Below, piece by piece: positions 9,009 through 17,404 of a stretch of 64,000 nucleotides of DNA (its first letter is position 1; each line of letters starts with the position of its first letter). The stretch is from Fibrella aquatilis (lineage in GTDB: Bacteria; Bacteroidota; Bacteroidia; Cytophagales; Spirosomataceae). Location of the stretch: the NCBI RefSeq assembly GCF_017353255.1, contig NZ_JAFMYU010000016.1:1-64000 (forward strand), given 5' to 3'. The position numbers were made by a program, and so were the translations under genes. Under the pieces are notes generated by a model. It worked only from the letters and a program-made list of their open reading frames with translations, was not told the origin of the DNA and searched no databases.

Positions 9009-9070
9009 TGATGAAGGTTGTTTTTGTATAGGCGAGTCTTACCTCGCTTATACAAAAACGACCTTCATCA
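9009..9070. repeat. 28-bp inverted repeat between the GntR gene and the fructanase gene
   Basis: Arms 9009-9036 and 9043-9070 pair over 28 bp with two G-U-compatible differences and a six-base loop TCTTAC. The element starts 17 bases after the GntR stop and ends 24 bases before the next ATG. Unlike the other long palindromes here it lacks obvious tandem words. It may end the GntR transcript, though no T run follows. Confidence 0.85.
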
Positions 9071-9094
9071 TACAATACCAAAGAACTACCTTCT

Positions 9095-10618
9095 ATGAAA
9101 CCCATAACCCTAAAAACCGTCCTGCTACTCACCACGGCCCATTTCTCACTCGCCCAACCTACCCTGAAGCCGGAAGAATACCGGCCCCGGTACCACTTTA
9201 CGCCGCCCAAAAACTGGATCAACGACCCCAATGGCACGATCTATTTTAACGGGGAGTATCACCTGTTCTATCAGCATAATCCTTTTGGCAACGAATGGGG
9301 GCATATGAGCTGGGGTCATGCTACCAGTAAAGACTTGCTCCGCTGGCAGCACCTGCCGCTGGCTATTCCTGAGTTCACCAGCGCCGATGGCAAATCGCAG
9401 ACGGCCATTTTTTCGGGCAGTACGGTGATCGATAAAACTAACCAGAGTGGTCTTTGTCCGGCGGGAACGAAAGACTGTATGGTGGCCATCTACACGGGCA
9501 ACGTGACGGCAGGCGATAAACAAACGGCGCAGTACCAAAATCTGGCCTACAGTGCCGACAAGGGCCGTACCTGGACCCAATACGCTAAAAATCCGGTGCT
9601 GGATTTGGGCACAAAAGAATTTCGCGATCCCAACGTGTTCTGGTACGCTCCCGGCAAAAAATGGCTGATGGCGGTGATCAAACCCACTGATCACCAAGCG
9701 GTGTTTTATGAATCCCAAAACCTGAAAGACTGGAAACTGCTAAGCCTGTTTGGCCCCATGGGCGACACGACTCGCGTCTGGGAATGTCCGGCTCTGTTTG
9801 CCGTACCGGTGGAAGGGTCGTCGGCGAAAAAATGGGTGCTGACCGTGTCGAGTGGGCACCGGCAGAAGAACTACCTGGCCATGCAGTATTTCGTGGGCGA
9901 TTTTGATGGCAAGACGTTTACGGCCCAGAAGCAGGATGAGGTCCTATATGTCGACGAGGGCAAGGACTTTTACGCCGGCATTCCGTTCAACGACCGCCCT
10001 GCCAACCAGGTGAAGCCGATTATGATTGGCTGGCTCAATGACTGGGAATATGCCAATAAAATCCCCACTATGCCCTTCAAAGGGGCCATGTCGGTGCCGC
10101 GCGAACTGAGTTTGCGGAATACCCCGCAGGGTTACCGACTGGTGCAGACGCCCGTTTCGCTCCAGGCTATCCGCAGGAAAGTGACAACCATGACCAATGT
10201 ATCGGTTAGCAAAGCGACGCCAGTTAGCTACGCCGGAGAATCCTACGAACTGGAAGCCGACATCACGCTGGGATCGGCCCAAAAAGTGGGCATCCGGCTG
10301 TTGAAAAGCGGGGCTGAAGAAAGCGTTCTAACCTATGACATACCCACCCAAACGCTGGCCTTCGACCGGACCCATTCAGGCAATGTGTCTTTCAGCGACC
10401 GCTTTTCGAGTATCGAATCGGTGAAGGTTGCCCCCCAGAACGGCTATCTGAGACTTCACCTGCTGGTTGATAAATCCATCGTCGAAATCTTCGCCAACGG
10501 CGGTCAGCAGGTCATGACGGATTTGGTTTTTCCCACCAAACACGACGGTAAAATCGAACTGTTTTCCGAAGGTGGCGCAACCGTTTTCAGCGCATTGACG
10601 GTGTGGGAAGTGAAGTAA
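9095..10618 (+). CDS. Secreted GH32 fructan hydrolase (levanase/inulinase/invertase family)
   Basis: GH32 enzymes hydrolyse beta-fructosidic bonds in levan, inulin or sucrose. All three catalytic motifs are present in the 507-residue protein: nucleophile Asp in WINDPNG (about residue 47), transition-state stabiliser Asp in FRDPNVFWY (about 180), and acid/base Glu in WECPALF (about 230). A signal peptide (MKPITLKTVLLLTTAHFSLAQ) predicts export. The five-bladed propeller is followed by a C-terminal beta-sandwich (about 360-507) containing SIVEIFANGG. No fructose transporter or fructokinase lies beside it, so it seems to act alone here. The exact substrate cannot be told from sequence. Confidence 0.92.
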   Translation: MKPITLKTVLLLTTAHFSLAQPTLKPEEYRPRYHFTPPKNWINDPNGTIYFNGEYHLFYQHNPFGNEWGHMSWGHATSKDLLRWQHLPLAIPEFTSADGKSQTAIFSGSTVIDKTNQSGLCPAGTKDCMVAIYTGNVTAGDKQTAQYQNLAYSADKGRTWTQYAKNPVLDLGTKEFRDPNVFWYAPGKKWLMAVIKPTDHQAVFYESQNLKDWKLLSLFGPMGDTTRVWECPALFAVPVEGSSAKKWVLTVSSGHRQKNYLAMQYFVGDFDGKTFTAQKQDEVLYVDEGKDFYAGIPFNDRPANQVKPIMIGWLNDWEYANKIPTMPFKGAMSVPRELSLRNTPQGYRLVQTPVSLQAIRRKVTTMTNVSVSKATPVSYAGESYELEADITLGSAQKVGIRLLKSGAEESVLTYDIPTQTLAFDRTHSGNVSFSDRFSSIESVKVAPQNGYLRLHLLVDKSIVEIFANGGQQVMTDLVFPTKHDGKIELFSEGGATVFSALTVWEVK

Positions 10619-10699
10619 GTGGCAGTGGGCAGTAGGCAGGGCCTAAGGCGCGAAGCTACTCCCGCGAAGCCCTGCCTACTCCCGCTGCACTTACTTCAC
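10610..10699. repeat. Imperfect long inverted repeat starting in the last codons of the GH32 gene
   Basis: The left arm begins GTGAAGTAAGTG, which is the end of the GH32 gene (Val-Lys-stop). Its outer part, up to the AGTAGGCAGGG words, pairs with 10663-10699, with single-base bulges. The centre contains two CGCGAAGC copies. Words of the type GGCAGTGGGCAGTAGGCAGGG make up the arms. A normal terminator follows at 10706. Confidence 0.75.
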
Positions 10700-10705
10700 C
10701 CCCTA

Positions 10706-10746
10706 AACCAAAAAGAGCGCCGCATTGTGCGGCGCTCTTTTTGGTT
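10706..10746. terminator. Bidirectional Rho-independent terminator
   Basis: A 19-bp perfect stem (10706-10724 with 10728-10746) contains GC-rich GAGCGCCGCA and is flanked by A and T runs on both sides, so it can end transcription from the GH32 gene (plus) and the protease gene (minus). Confidence 0.9.
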
Positions 10747-10761
10747 GTAATAAACTGATTA

Positions 10762-12855
10762 TCAGTTATTCATGGCGGTTTTAACCTTGCCCTGCATACC
10801 AATCATGTCAGACAGGATACGACCTGTTTCAATCAGGTAGGTATCTTTTTTCTTTTTGGCTTTGGCCGTGCTAGGCGTTTCAGGCGTCTCTGAGTCGGTT
10901 GCGCCTGATTTATCAAGGGCCGCCAATTTCTTGTCGGCATCGTCCTTCTCTTTCTTGCGCTTGCTTTCCAGCAACGAGACCGTCGTGTTCTCTTTTGCCT
11001 TCTTAAAGTCAACCACAGCCTGGGCTTCACGCTTCAGATCGACGTCGGTTTTCAGACGTTGCTCGTATTTCTCACGGAGCCGGGTGGTCAACTTTTCGTT
11101 AATAAAGCTCGTCACGTCGAAGCGCGTCGAGGCGATCTGGTCCCAGGGTAGGGCGCTGGCCTGTGCACTTTCACCGTACTCTTCGGCCGAGAAGCGAGAG
11201 GGCAACAGGATATCAGGCGTTACGCCTTTGTGCTGGGTGCTGCTGCCGTTGATCCGGTAAAACTTCTGCACCGTCATCTTCACCTGACCCACTTTGTCCT
11301 GCTCTTTAGGTAGCATGTTGTTCAGGTCTACCAGCGTTTGCACGGTGCCTTTGCCGAAGGTCTGTCCACCCACAATAATACCGCGCTTGTAGTCCTGAAT
11401 AGCTGCTGCGAAAATTTCAGAAGCAGACGCGCTAAATCGGTCTACCAGAATAGCCAGGGGACCATCATAGGTAACGGATGGGTCGTTGTCAGCCATCACT
11501 TCGGTGTCACCGCCAGAGTCACGCACCTGCACCACGGGGCCTTTCTGGATAAACAGACCCGTCAGGTTGATGGCTTCTATCAGTGAGCCGCCACCATTGC
11601 CACGTAGATCGAGCACTACGCCATCTACCTTCTGTAATTTCAACGAATCGATCAGGCGCTTCACGTCCGTAGTCGTGCTGGCCACGTCACTTTCGCGGCG
11701 GCGGGCGGCATCAAAATCGCGGTAGAACAGGGGTACCGTCACTACGCCCAGCTTATAGGTGCGGCCATCTTCGTTGATGTCAATGACCTCTTTATGCGCA
11801 CGTTGCTCCTCCAGTTTAATCTTTTCGCGCACAATACGAATCTCCTTGGGTACGTCGGCAGCCAGGGCCGTAGCGGGCCGAATCTGTAAGCGCACCACTG
11901 TGCCTTTGGGGCCTTTTATGAGTTTCACGGCGTCGTCTACTTGGAAACCGACGATGCTCACCATGGGGCCATTGTCACCCTGCGCTACGCCAATGATCCG
12001 GTCGCCTTTGGTAAACTGCTTACTGCGGAAAGCGGGTCCGCCCGGCACCAGGTCCGAGATTTTGGTATACTCGCCATCTTCCTGCAACAACGCACCGATG
12101 CCTTCCAGCGACTGGCTCATTTCCTGATTGAACAGGTCGGCGGTGCGGGGTGCAAAGTAGTTGGTGTGCGGATCGAGGGCTTCACCAAAGGCGTTCATGT
12201 ACATCTGGAACACGTCTTCGCTCTTGATCCGGTTTTGCCGACGCTCCAAGCTTTTGTAGCGAGTGCTCATCAGGCTCATCACGGCAGTGTCGGCCTTGCC
12301 AGTCAGCTTCAGCTCCAGGGCCTGGTTCTTTAGCATCTTGCGCCAGAGGTCGTTTTGCTCTTCCAGGTTTTTAGGCCACGCAGATTTCTCCCGATCTGTA
12401 TTGTACGACTCGTCGGCCGAAAAGCTAAACGGTTTGCTCAGCGTCTGCTTCACAAACTCCGACCGTTCGGCTAGCCGCTTGCGAAACACGTTGAACATGT
12501 CGAACGCCGCCGTCAGATCGCCGTTCACCAGTGCATCGTCGATCTGGAGTTTATATTTCTCAAACGACGCCACGTCCGATGCCAGTAGGTATACTTTGCT
12601 GGCATCCATTTCTTTCAGGTAGTTGTCCCAAACCACCGCCGAGAGCGAATCGCTCAACCGCACTTTGCGGTAGTGGTGGCGGGTCAGCAACTGCGTAACA
12701 ACCTGCTCCACATGCTCCTGCGTCATCGTCGGCTTCAGATCGTCGGCGGCGGGAGCCTTGGCAGTAACGGGCGGCACAGGTGCCGACGAAGAGCGTGAGT
12801 CGGGCTGAAGACTCAGCATCAGCACAGGAATCAGCGTGATCAGGTATTTTCTCAT
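10762..12855 (-). CDS. prc: Periplasmic tail-specific protease (Prc/Tsp, S41A) with PDZ domain
   Basis: Prc-type proteases degrade or trim proteins in the periplasm from the C-terminus. The 697-residue product has an N-terminal helical region, a PDZ domain (about 220-310, ISDLVPGGPAF and KGDRIIGV), the S41 core with catalytic Ser in FSASASEIFAAA (about 455) and Lys in TFGKGTVQ (about 480), and a Lys-rich C-terminal DUF3340-like helical domain. I chose the ATG at 12855 because it begins with a signal peptide (MRKYLITLIPVLMLSL); the open frame extends to 12927 only through palindrome sequence. The fkpA-like gene lies upstream on the same strand across a word-rich inverted repeat. Confidence 0.9.
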   Translation of the reverse strand: MRKYLITLIPVLMLSLQPDSRSSSAPVPPVTAKAPAADDLKPTMTQEHVEQVVTQLLTRHHYRKVRLSDSLSAVVWDNYLKEMDASKVYLLASDVASFEKYKLQIDDALVNGDLTAAFDMFNVFRKRLAERSEFVKQTLSKPFSFSADESYNTDREKSAWPKNLEEQNDLWRKMLKNQALELKLTGKADTAVMSLMSTRYKSLERRQNRIKSEDVFQMYMNAFGEALDPHTNYFAPRTADLFNQEMSQSLEGIGALLQEDGEYTKISDLVPGGPAFRSKQFTKGDRIIGVAQGDNGPMVSIVGFQVDDAVKLIKGPKGTVVRLQIRPATALAADVPKEIRIVREKIKLEEQRAHKEVIDINEDGRTYKLGVVTVPLFYRDFDAARRRESDVASTTTDVKRLIDSLKLQKVDGVVLDLRGNGGGSLIEAINLTGLFIQKGPVVQVRDSGGDTEVMADNDPSVTYDGPLAILVDRFSASASEIFAAAIQDYKRGIIVGGQTFGKGTVQTLVDLNNMLPKEQDKVGQVKMTVQKFYRINGSSTQHKGVTPDILLPSRFSAEEYGESAQASALPWDQIASTRFDVTSFINEKLTTRLREKYEQRLKTDVDLKREAQAVVDFKKAKENTTVSLLESKRKKEKDDADKKLAALDKSGATDSETPETPSTAKAKKKKDTYLIETGRILSDMIGMQGKVKTAMNN

Positions 12856-12873
12856 AAACAATGAGCGAATCAA

Positions 12874-12960
12874 TGTGAGAGCGAAAGAATGAAAGCTGCC
12901 TTTGATTGAATACATCCATACGAGCAACGTTCACTCTTTCGCTCTTTCACTCATTCACTA
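12874..12960. repeat. GTGAAAGAG-word inverted repeat between the FKBP and Prc genes
   Basis: Left words (12874-12895: GTGAGAGCGAAAGAATGAAAG) and right words (12928-12960, complement GTGAATGAGTGAAAGAGCG) are imperfect reverse complements. The right arm starts at the FKBP stop codon (TAG, 12958-12960). The word set is the same as at 4198-4305 and 32034-32172. Confidence 0.75.
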
Positions 12961-13734
12961 ATTAGATTTTACAATGTCTAACAACTCAATGTCAAAAACC
13001 AGCGTAGCGCCGGGGCCGATGTCGTGACCCTGACCCTGATCGCCGTAAGCAATATCTGATGGGATAAACACTTTCCACTTCGAGCCAACGGGCATCAGTT
13101 GTAACACTTCTGTCCAGCCCTTAATCACTTGCGTCACACCAAACACGGCTGGCTGGCCCCGCCGCACTGAACTATCAAATTCTTTGCCATCCAGCAGCGT
13201 ACCTACATAATGCACCTTAACCTGATCGGAGAGGGTTGGTTTGGCGCCTGTTCCCTCCTTCTCAATGATATACTGCAAACCACTGGCTGTGGTTTGAACC
13301 CCAGGCTTAGTTTTATTTTCTGCCAGAAAAGCTGCCCCTGCTTTCTTGTTAGGTTCAGCCAATTTGTTTTGTTCTGCCATGCGCGCCATCTGCTGCTTTT
13401 GCATATAGCCCATCATGATCTGTTGCATCTGGGGTTCGGCGAGGGCCAGCTTTTGCCCTTTCAGTGCGTCATTGAGGGCCTGTCCAATCACCGTCGTATT
13501 CACGTTGGTCAGCCCCTGCTGCTTCATGCTCTGGGCAATGCTGTAGCCAATACTGTAGCTCAGCGAATCGTTGCTATTGGCCAGCATTGATTTGGCTGTC
13601 GACATGCCAGCGGCGTTTGCCGAGGGACGAGCCTGAGCGGGCCGGGCGGGACCTTTCTTTACTTGTGATACGGCCTGATGTGCAGTGAAAAGCGCCGACA
13701 AGGTGCCGACAAGTGCAAGGGAAGAAAACTTCAT
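12958..13734 (-). CDS. FKBP-type peptidyl-prolyl isomerase, FkpA-like
   Basis: This exported isomerase would assist folding of envelope proteins by isomerising Xaa-Pro bonds. The 258-residue protein has a signal peptide (to about AVSQ, residue 24), an N-terminal helical dimerisation domain (about 55-140, SLSYSIGYSIAQSMKQQG and a Met/Gln-rich helix), and a C-terminal FKBP domain (about 150-258). The domain shows VHYVGTLLDGKEFDSS, the loop VIKGWTEVLQLMPVGSKW, and IPSDIAYGDQG with the terminal GPGATLVFDIELLDI strand. This matches FkpA/Mip organisation. The start at 13734 is supported by the signal peptide. Confidence 0.92.
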   Translation of the reverse strand: MKFSSLALVGTLSALFTAHQAVSQVKKGPARPAQARPSANAAGMSTAKSMLANSNDSLSYSIGYSIAQSMKQQGLTNVNTTVIGQALNDALKGQKLALAEPQMQQIMMGYMQKQQMARMAEQNKLAEPNKKAGAAFLAENKTKPGVQTTASGLQYIIEKEGTGAKPTLSDQVKVHYVGTLLDGKEFDSSVRRGQPAVFGVTQVIKGWTEVLQLMPVGSKWKVFIPSDIAYGDQGQGHDIGPGATLVFDIELLDIVKSN

Positions 13735-13899
13735 GTGATGGATTTTGTGCAGGCCGTCCGGCCATCTACTGATTAAAGAGAAAACGTGAAAATCAGCCTA
13801 ATTAGTTTGGTTTACGCGCTGGCTGCCCCCATAAATTAACAACTGCGCGTTCTATTGTCCAAATTAGTTGCGCCTTTACTAGTAAACGCAGTAGCCCAC

Positions 13900-13930
13900 A
13901 AAAAAAGCCCGCACTGGCTGGCACGGGCTT
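13900..13930 (-). terminator. Terminator of the DUF4834 gene
   Basis: Read on the minus strand, a stem AAGCCCG...CGGGCTT is followed by an uninterrupted run of T (complement of the A run ending at 13906). It lies just after the stop of the 76-residue gene at 13950. The rest of 13735-13949 is the upstream region of the FKBP gene with no other recognisable element. Confidence 0.85.
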
Positions 13931-13949
13931 CGTTAATAAAGCTTAAAAG

Positions 13950-14180
13950 CTACTTCACTTCTTCGTAATCAACGTATTCGCCCCCCTTAAACGTAGTACC
14001 TCCCTTGCCGGTGGGTTTGGTCACGCGGGTTTCGCCCTCACGCGGTGATGCGGTGCGCTCATGCTGACGGCGCTGTTCCTTCACCAGTTGCCGCCCTACC
14101 AGCAGGTAAAACACAAACCGACGCACCGGCGGCACAAACGTAATAAGCAGTACGACTATGAATAAGACCTTCAGAATCAT
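13950..14180 (-). CDS. Small DUF4834-family membrane protein
   Basis: The 76-residue protein has one N-terminal membrane helix (MILKVLFIVVLLITFVPPVRRFVFYLLVG) and a basic, charged tail ending in FKGGEYVDYEEVK. That ending is the hallmark of DUF4834 proteins of Bacteroidota. Function is unknown. It lies downstream of the M28 peptidase gene on the same strand, separated by 76 bp, and is followed by its own terminator, so the pair may share a transcript. Confidence 0.8.
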   Translation of the reverse strand: MILKVLFIVVLLITFVPPVRRFVFYLLVGRQLVKEQRRQHERTASPREGETRVTKPTGKGGTTFKGGEYVDYEEVK

Positions 14181-14256
14181 GAGAGGAATGAGTTCAAGGT
14201 GAGGGGGTGAAGTTTAAACCGTCTCCCTACTAAACGCCCTGCCACCAGGTTTAGTT

Positions 14257-15810
14257 TTACTGTCCATACAAGGCTTTTCCGGCGGCTTCATACTTGTCGC
14301 CGGCCGTCCAGAATGGGCGTGTAGCCCGGTTGGCAATGAGCCGGGCGGCGCGGGCGTAGGCCTGGCAGAACCGCAGCAGGTAATCGTAATCAATCGTATC
14401 GGGGTTATCGGTCACGCTGTGGTAGTTCTTCATCAGCTCCTCGTCAAACGTTTTGAACCCCTCCGACAGGGTAGGAGCGGGTACACCCTTGGCCGCCAGA
14501 CTCACATTATCCGACCGGTCGAACAAGCCCTGTTCGGGGGCGGGTTCGGCAAAAACACCGAGGCCGAAATCGCGCGCGGCCTGCTCAATTTCGGCTTTGG
14601 CACCGGTGCGCTCCAGGCCAATAACCGAGATGATGGACGTGTCGTTGTAGCCCGCGCCGTCGATGTTGAAATCGAAAATAGTATGTTTCAGGGGCACCAG
14701 GGGGTGTTCGGCGTAGTAGCGGCTACCCAACAGGCCCACTTCCTCGCCTGTGAGTGCCACCACAATCACCGACCGCTTGGCGGGTTGCTGCGCCAGTGCC
14801 TTTGCCGCCGCCAGCAGGCCCACCGTACCCATGCCGTTGTCACGGGCACCGTTGAAAATAGAGTCTGCCGCCGTGTAGGGCGCGCCACCCTGTTTGCCCA
14901 CGCCAATATGGTCGAAGTGGGCGGTGAGCAGGACATATTCGTTTTTCAGGACCGGGTCGGTACCCTCAACAACACCGGCCACGTTTACCGCCTGTATGGG
15001 GTTTACAGACCGTCCGCTCATCTGAATCGTGACGGCTTTGCTGTCTTTGAGCGAAGCGCCCTGCCCTTTGCCATTGTCTACCCAAACGTGCAGCAACTGG
15101 GGTTTGCCCATCTCGCCAGCGGGCGTCAGGGCCAGTTGTTCGCTGTTGAAAAACCGGTTTACCATACCCCAGGGGGCGGTTTGTACGGCAAACAGTTCAA
15201 TAATGCCTAACGCGCCCCGTTCTGAAGCCAGCGCCCGCTTGGTGGTCATGGCCCCAATCAGTTCGCGCGGGGTCTTGGCCTCCGCCGACCCTACCTGCGT
15301 TACCACCCATTTGCTTTTCACGTCTTTGCCCGCGTAATCGTCGGCGGTGAGGCCGTAGCCTACGTAGACCGACTCGGCGGTTTGGCTCGTGGCGGGACCG
15401 GCCATCACCACAAACTGCTTGCCCACGGTCAGGGTATCGTTGCCTACACGGATGGTGCCAGTCGTAACGGGCTTGCTCAGTTGCAGTTCCACGCGCTGGT
15501 AGTAGCTGTTACCGTCAGCAGCGGGTTTTAAACCAATCATTCTGAATTGCTCGGCCAGATAGCGGGCGGCCACCATGTTGCCCGTTGACCCCGTGCGGCG
15601 GCCCTGCAACTCGTCGGAGGCGATGAAGCGGAGGTGACTTTCCAGTTCAGCCTTCGTGAGTTGCGCCTCTGGCGAAGGTGCGGTGGTGGGTGCCGAAACG
15701 GCCATAGGAGCACGTTTGGGGGCTTTTTGGGCTACTACTGGCGTATGCAAGGCCAATAAAGCCAGAGCGGCTGCCCCATAATGAGGCAGCCGATTTGGTA
15801 AGGTCGACAT
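14257..15810 (-). CDS. Secreted M28-family zinc peptidase
   Basis: M28 enzymes are dizinc amino- or carboxypeptidases. The 517-residue protein has a signal peptide (to about VVAQ, residue 28), a PA-like insert (about 130-260), and the peptidase core. Zinc ligands and the catalytic Glu are visible: TAHFDHIG (about 298), GARDNGMGTVG (about 323), ALTGEEVGLLGS (about 354), FNIDGAGYN (about 383) and NYHSVTDNPDTIDY near the C-terminus. Length is typical of Bacteroidota M28 proteins. It is probably periplasmic or surface-exposed, involved in peptide nutrition. The gene stands 36 bp before the small gene at 15843 on the same strand. Confidence 0.9.
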   Translation of the reverse strand: MSTLPNRLPHYGAAALALLALHTPVVAQKAPKRAPMAVSAPTTAPSPEAQLTKAELESHLRFIASDELQGRRTGSTGNMVAARYLAEQFRMIGLKPAADGNSYYQRVELQLSKPVTTGTIRVGNDTLTVGKQFVVMAGPATSQTAESVYVGYGLTADDYAGKDVKSKWVVTQVGSAEAKTPRELIGAMTTKRALASERGALGIIELFAVQTAPWGMVNRFFNSEQLALTPAGEMGKPQLLHVWVDNGKGQGASLKDSKAVTIQMSGRSVNPIQAVNVAGVVEGTDPVLKNEYVLLTAHFDHIGVGKQGGAPYTAADSIFNGARDNGMGTVGLLAAAKALAQQPAKRSVIVVALTGEEVGLLGSRYYAEHPLVPLKHTIFDFNIDGAGYNDTSIISVIGLERTGAKAEIEQAARDFGLGVFAEPAPEQGLFDRSDNVSLAAKGVPAPTLSEGFKTFDEELMKNYHSVTDNPDTIDYDYLLRFCQAYARAARLIANRATRPFWTAGDKYEAAGKALYGQ

Positions 15811-15842
15811 GTGTAGGATGTTGTGAAAACAAAAAAGCTCAG

Positions 15843-16106
15843 CTACACCATGCCCCGGTGCGTGCGGGGGCGGCGTAGCTGAGCCGTAAAATGATTGGCC
15901 GAATACGACAGGATCGATTCGACGGTTGAAGGGCGGGGCTGACGTTCGATCTTGTTCAGCAGCGACCGTAGCTCGAGGGTATCCAGGAAGAAAGCCATCA
16001 ATGGCTGTTCGGCCATGAGCGCTTCTTCAATTAGCAGATTCTCCTCTTCAGAAGTTTCTTCGTAGACGTACCGGATTACGTCATCTTGGGTAAACGTTTT
16101 TGTCAT
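15843..16106 (-). CDS. Small acidic protein coupled to an ECF sigma factor
   Basis: The 87-residue protein is rich in Glu in its first half (YEETSEEENLLIEEALMAEQPL) and is predicted helical, with no membrane segment. Its start at 16106 overlaps the last 26 bases of the sigma factor gene, which indicates translational coupling. I recognise the arrangement as recurring in Cytophagales but know no proven function. A soluble partner or anti-sigma-like role is an inference from the overlap. The last residues QLRRPRTHRGMV are basic, unlike the rest. Confidence 0.7.
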   Translation of the reverse strand: MTKTFTQDDVIRYVYEETSEEENLLIEEALMAEQPLMAFFLDTLELRSLLNKIERQPRPSTVESILSYSANHFTAQLRRPRTHRGMV

Positions 16107-16680
16107 AGCTAACTGGGCGTTTGCTTAACTGCTTGCGCAGGTTTATGAGTGCATAACGCATACGTCCCAAAGCTGTGTTAATACTGACGCCGGTCGCATC
16201 GGCAATCTCCTGGAAACTCATTTCCTCGTAGTGCCGCATGATCAATACCTGGCGCTGTTGTTCCGGCAATCGCTGAATCAACTCACGCAGGTGCTCATGT
16301 GTTTCACGCCGAATTTGCACCGTCTCGACTGAGTCTTCGGCAAATTCTAACGTGTTAAACACGCTGCTTCCGTCTTCAAACACCACATTGGGGTAGCGTT
16401 TATCTCGCCGGAAATAGTCGATGGCCAGATTGTGAGCGATGCGGACGATCCAGGGCAGAAATTTGCCTTCTTCGTTATAGCGGCCCGATTTAATGGTGTC
16501 GACAGCCTTGATGAAGGTGTCCTGCATTAAATCTTCTGCGATATACTGGTCTTTAACGATCAGGTAGATCGTTGTGAAGACCTTGTTCTTATGCCGCTGA
16601 ACTAACTTTTCAAAGGCTTTCTCACTACCACGGATATACAACGAAATTAGCTCACTGTCGTTAACCTGGGCTTTTTCCAT
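16081..16680 (-). CDS. ECF RNA polymerase sigma factor (sigma-70 region 2/4)
   Basis: The 199-residue protein has sigma region 2 (about 25-95: KNKVFTTIYLIVKDQYIAEDLMQDTFIKA and FLPWIVRIAHNLAIDYFRR) and region 4 (about 130-185: LPEQQRQVLIMRHYEEMSFQEIADATGVSINTALGRMRYAL). There is no extra domain and no transmembrane anti-sigma gene nearby; instead an 87-residue soluble protein overlaps its 3' end. Such SigW-like factors are numerous in Bacteroidota. What it controls cannot be seen. The start ATG at 16680 gives the normal length. Confidence 0.93.
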   Translation of the reverse strand: MEKAQVNDSELISLYIRGSEKAFEKLVQRHKNKVFTTIYLIVKDQYIAEDLMQDTFIKAVDTIKSGRYNEEGKFLPWIVRIAHNLAIDYFRRDKRYPNVVFEDGSSVFNTLEFAEDSVETVQIRRETHEHLRELIQRLPEQQRQVLIMRHYEEMSFQEIADATGVSINTALGRMRYALINLRKQLSKRPVSYDKNVYPR

Positions 16681-16991
16681 TTCAGAAAGACAATTAGGTA
16701 ACGTAGAGCTTTTATTCGATAGTGTGTGTTCCGTGTTAAGATTTGAGTGAGCGGAGAAGAATTGTTATCAAAATAACAAACTCTACCTAAAAGATACAAG
16801 GGTTGTACCCAAAAATTTATAAAACCTGGTCATTCCAAGGTGTTTCTAGCCATAATCATACCAACATACGAAGAAGAAGCTGAGCCAGATGCAATAACGA
16901 GCCGGGAGTTAGACAGCACGTTGGCTTGTCCGTTTAATTGGCGGGTGGGGGCTACCTTTGCCCAACAGGAATAGTTTAGATCAATACACGC
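16681..16991. other. Divergent intergenic region, sigma factor / ferredoxin
   Basis: This 311-bp AT-rich gap separates two divergent genes. TACCTTTG at 16953-16960 fits the -7 element TAnnTTTG and lies 31 bases before the ferredoxin ATG, so it is the probable ferredoxin promoter; no convincing -33 element is seen. I see no gene, repeat or RNA structure in the rest. The promoter of the sigma factor must lie here but is not recognisable. Confidence 0.55.
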
Positions 16992-17297
16992 ATGAAGTTT
17001 ACCAAACACGTTTTCGTTTGTACTAATCAGAAAGAAGCACCCAAAAAAAGCTGTGGTGCTGAACACGGTGCCGCCCTACTCGACGCCTTTAAACAGGAAC
17101 TAACCCAACGCGGGCTACAGAAAGAAATCCGGGCGCAGCGAGCTGGTTGCCTGGATGCCTGCGCCTTTGGCCCCGCGCTGGTGGTGTATCCAGAGGGTAC
17201 CTACTATGGCAACGTACAGGTAGCCGACGTGGCCGAGATCGTAGAAAAACACTTAGTCAATAATGAGGTGGTAGAGCGACTGAAACTGGACTTTTAA
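16992..17297 (+). CDS. Thioredoxin-like [2Fe-2S] ferredoxin
   Basis: This 101-residue protein belongs to the thioredoxin-fold [2Fe-2S] ferredoxins. Four cluster ligands are visible: Cys in VFVCTNQ, Cys in KKSCGAEHGA, and the pair in GCLDACAFGPALVVYPEG. The YYGNVQVADVAEIVEKHL helix is the usual C-terminal part. It is a cytoplasmic electron carrier of unknown partner. A perfect 40-bp inverted repeat follows the stop. Confidence 0.9.
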   Translation: MKFTKHVFVCTNQKEAPKKSCGAEHGAALLDAFKQELTQRGLQKEIRAQRAGCLDACAFGPALVVYPEGTYYGNVQVADVAEIVEKHLVNNEVVERLKLDF

Positions 17298-17301
17298 AGT
17301 A

Positions 17302-17393
17302 GTTCAATGTTTAAGGTCTAACGTCTAACGTTGCTTCGCGTGCTCATAGCCGTACGCGAAGCAACGTTAGACGTTAGACCTTAAACATTGAAC
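17302..17393. repeat. Perfect 40-bp inverted repeat after the ferredoxin gene
   Basis: Arms 17302-17341 and 17354-17393 are exact reverse complements, with a 12-base loop. Outer words are GTCTAACGTCTAACGTT; the inner end is GCTTCGCGT. The left arm begins 4 bases after the ferredoxin stop, and the right arm ends 11 bases before the next ATG. No T run is present. Confidence 0.95.
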
Positions 17394-17404
17394 CTTGTTC
17401 CCCC

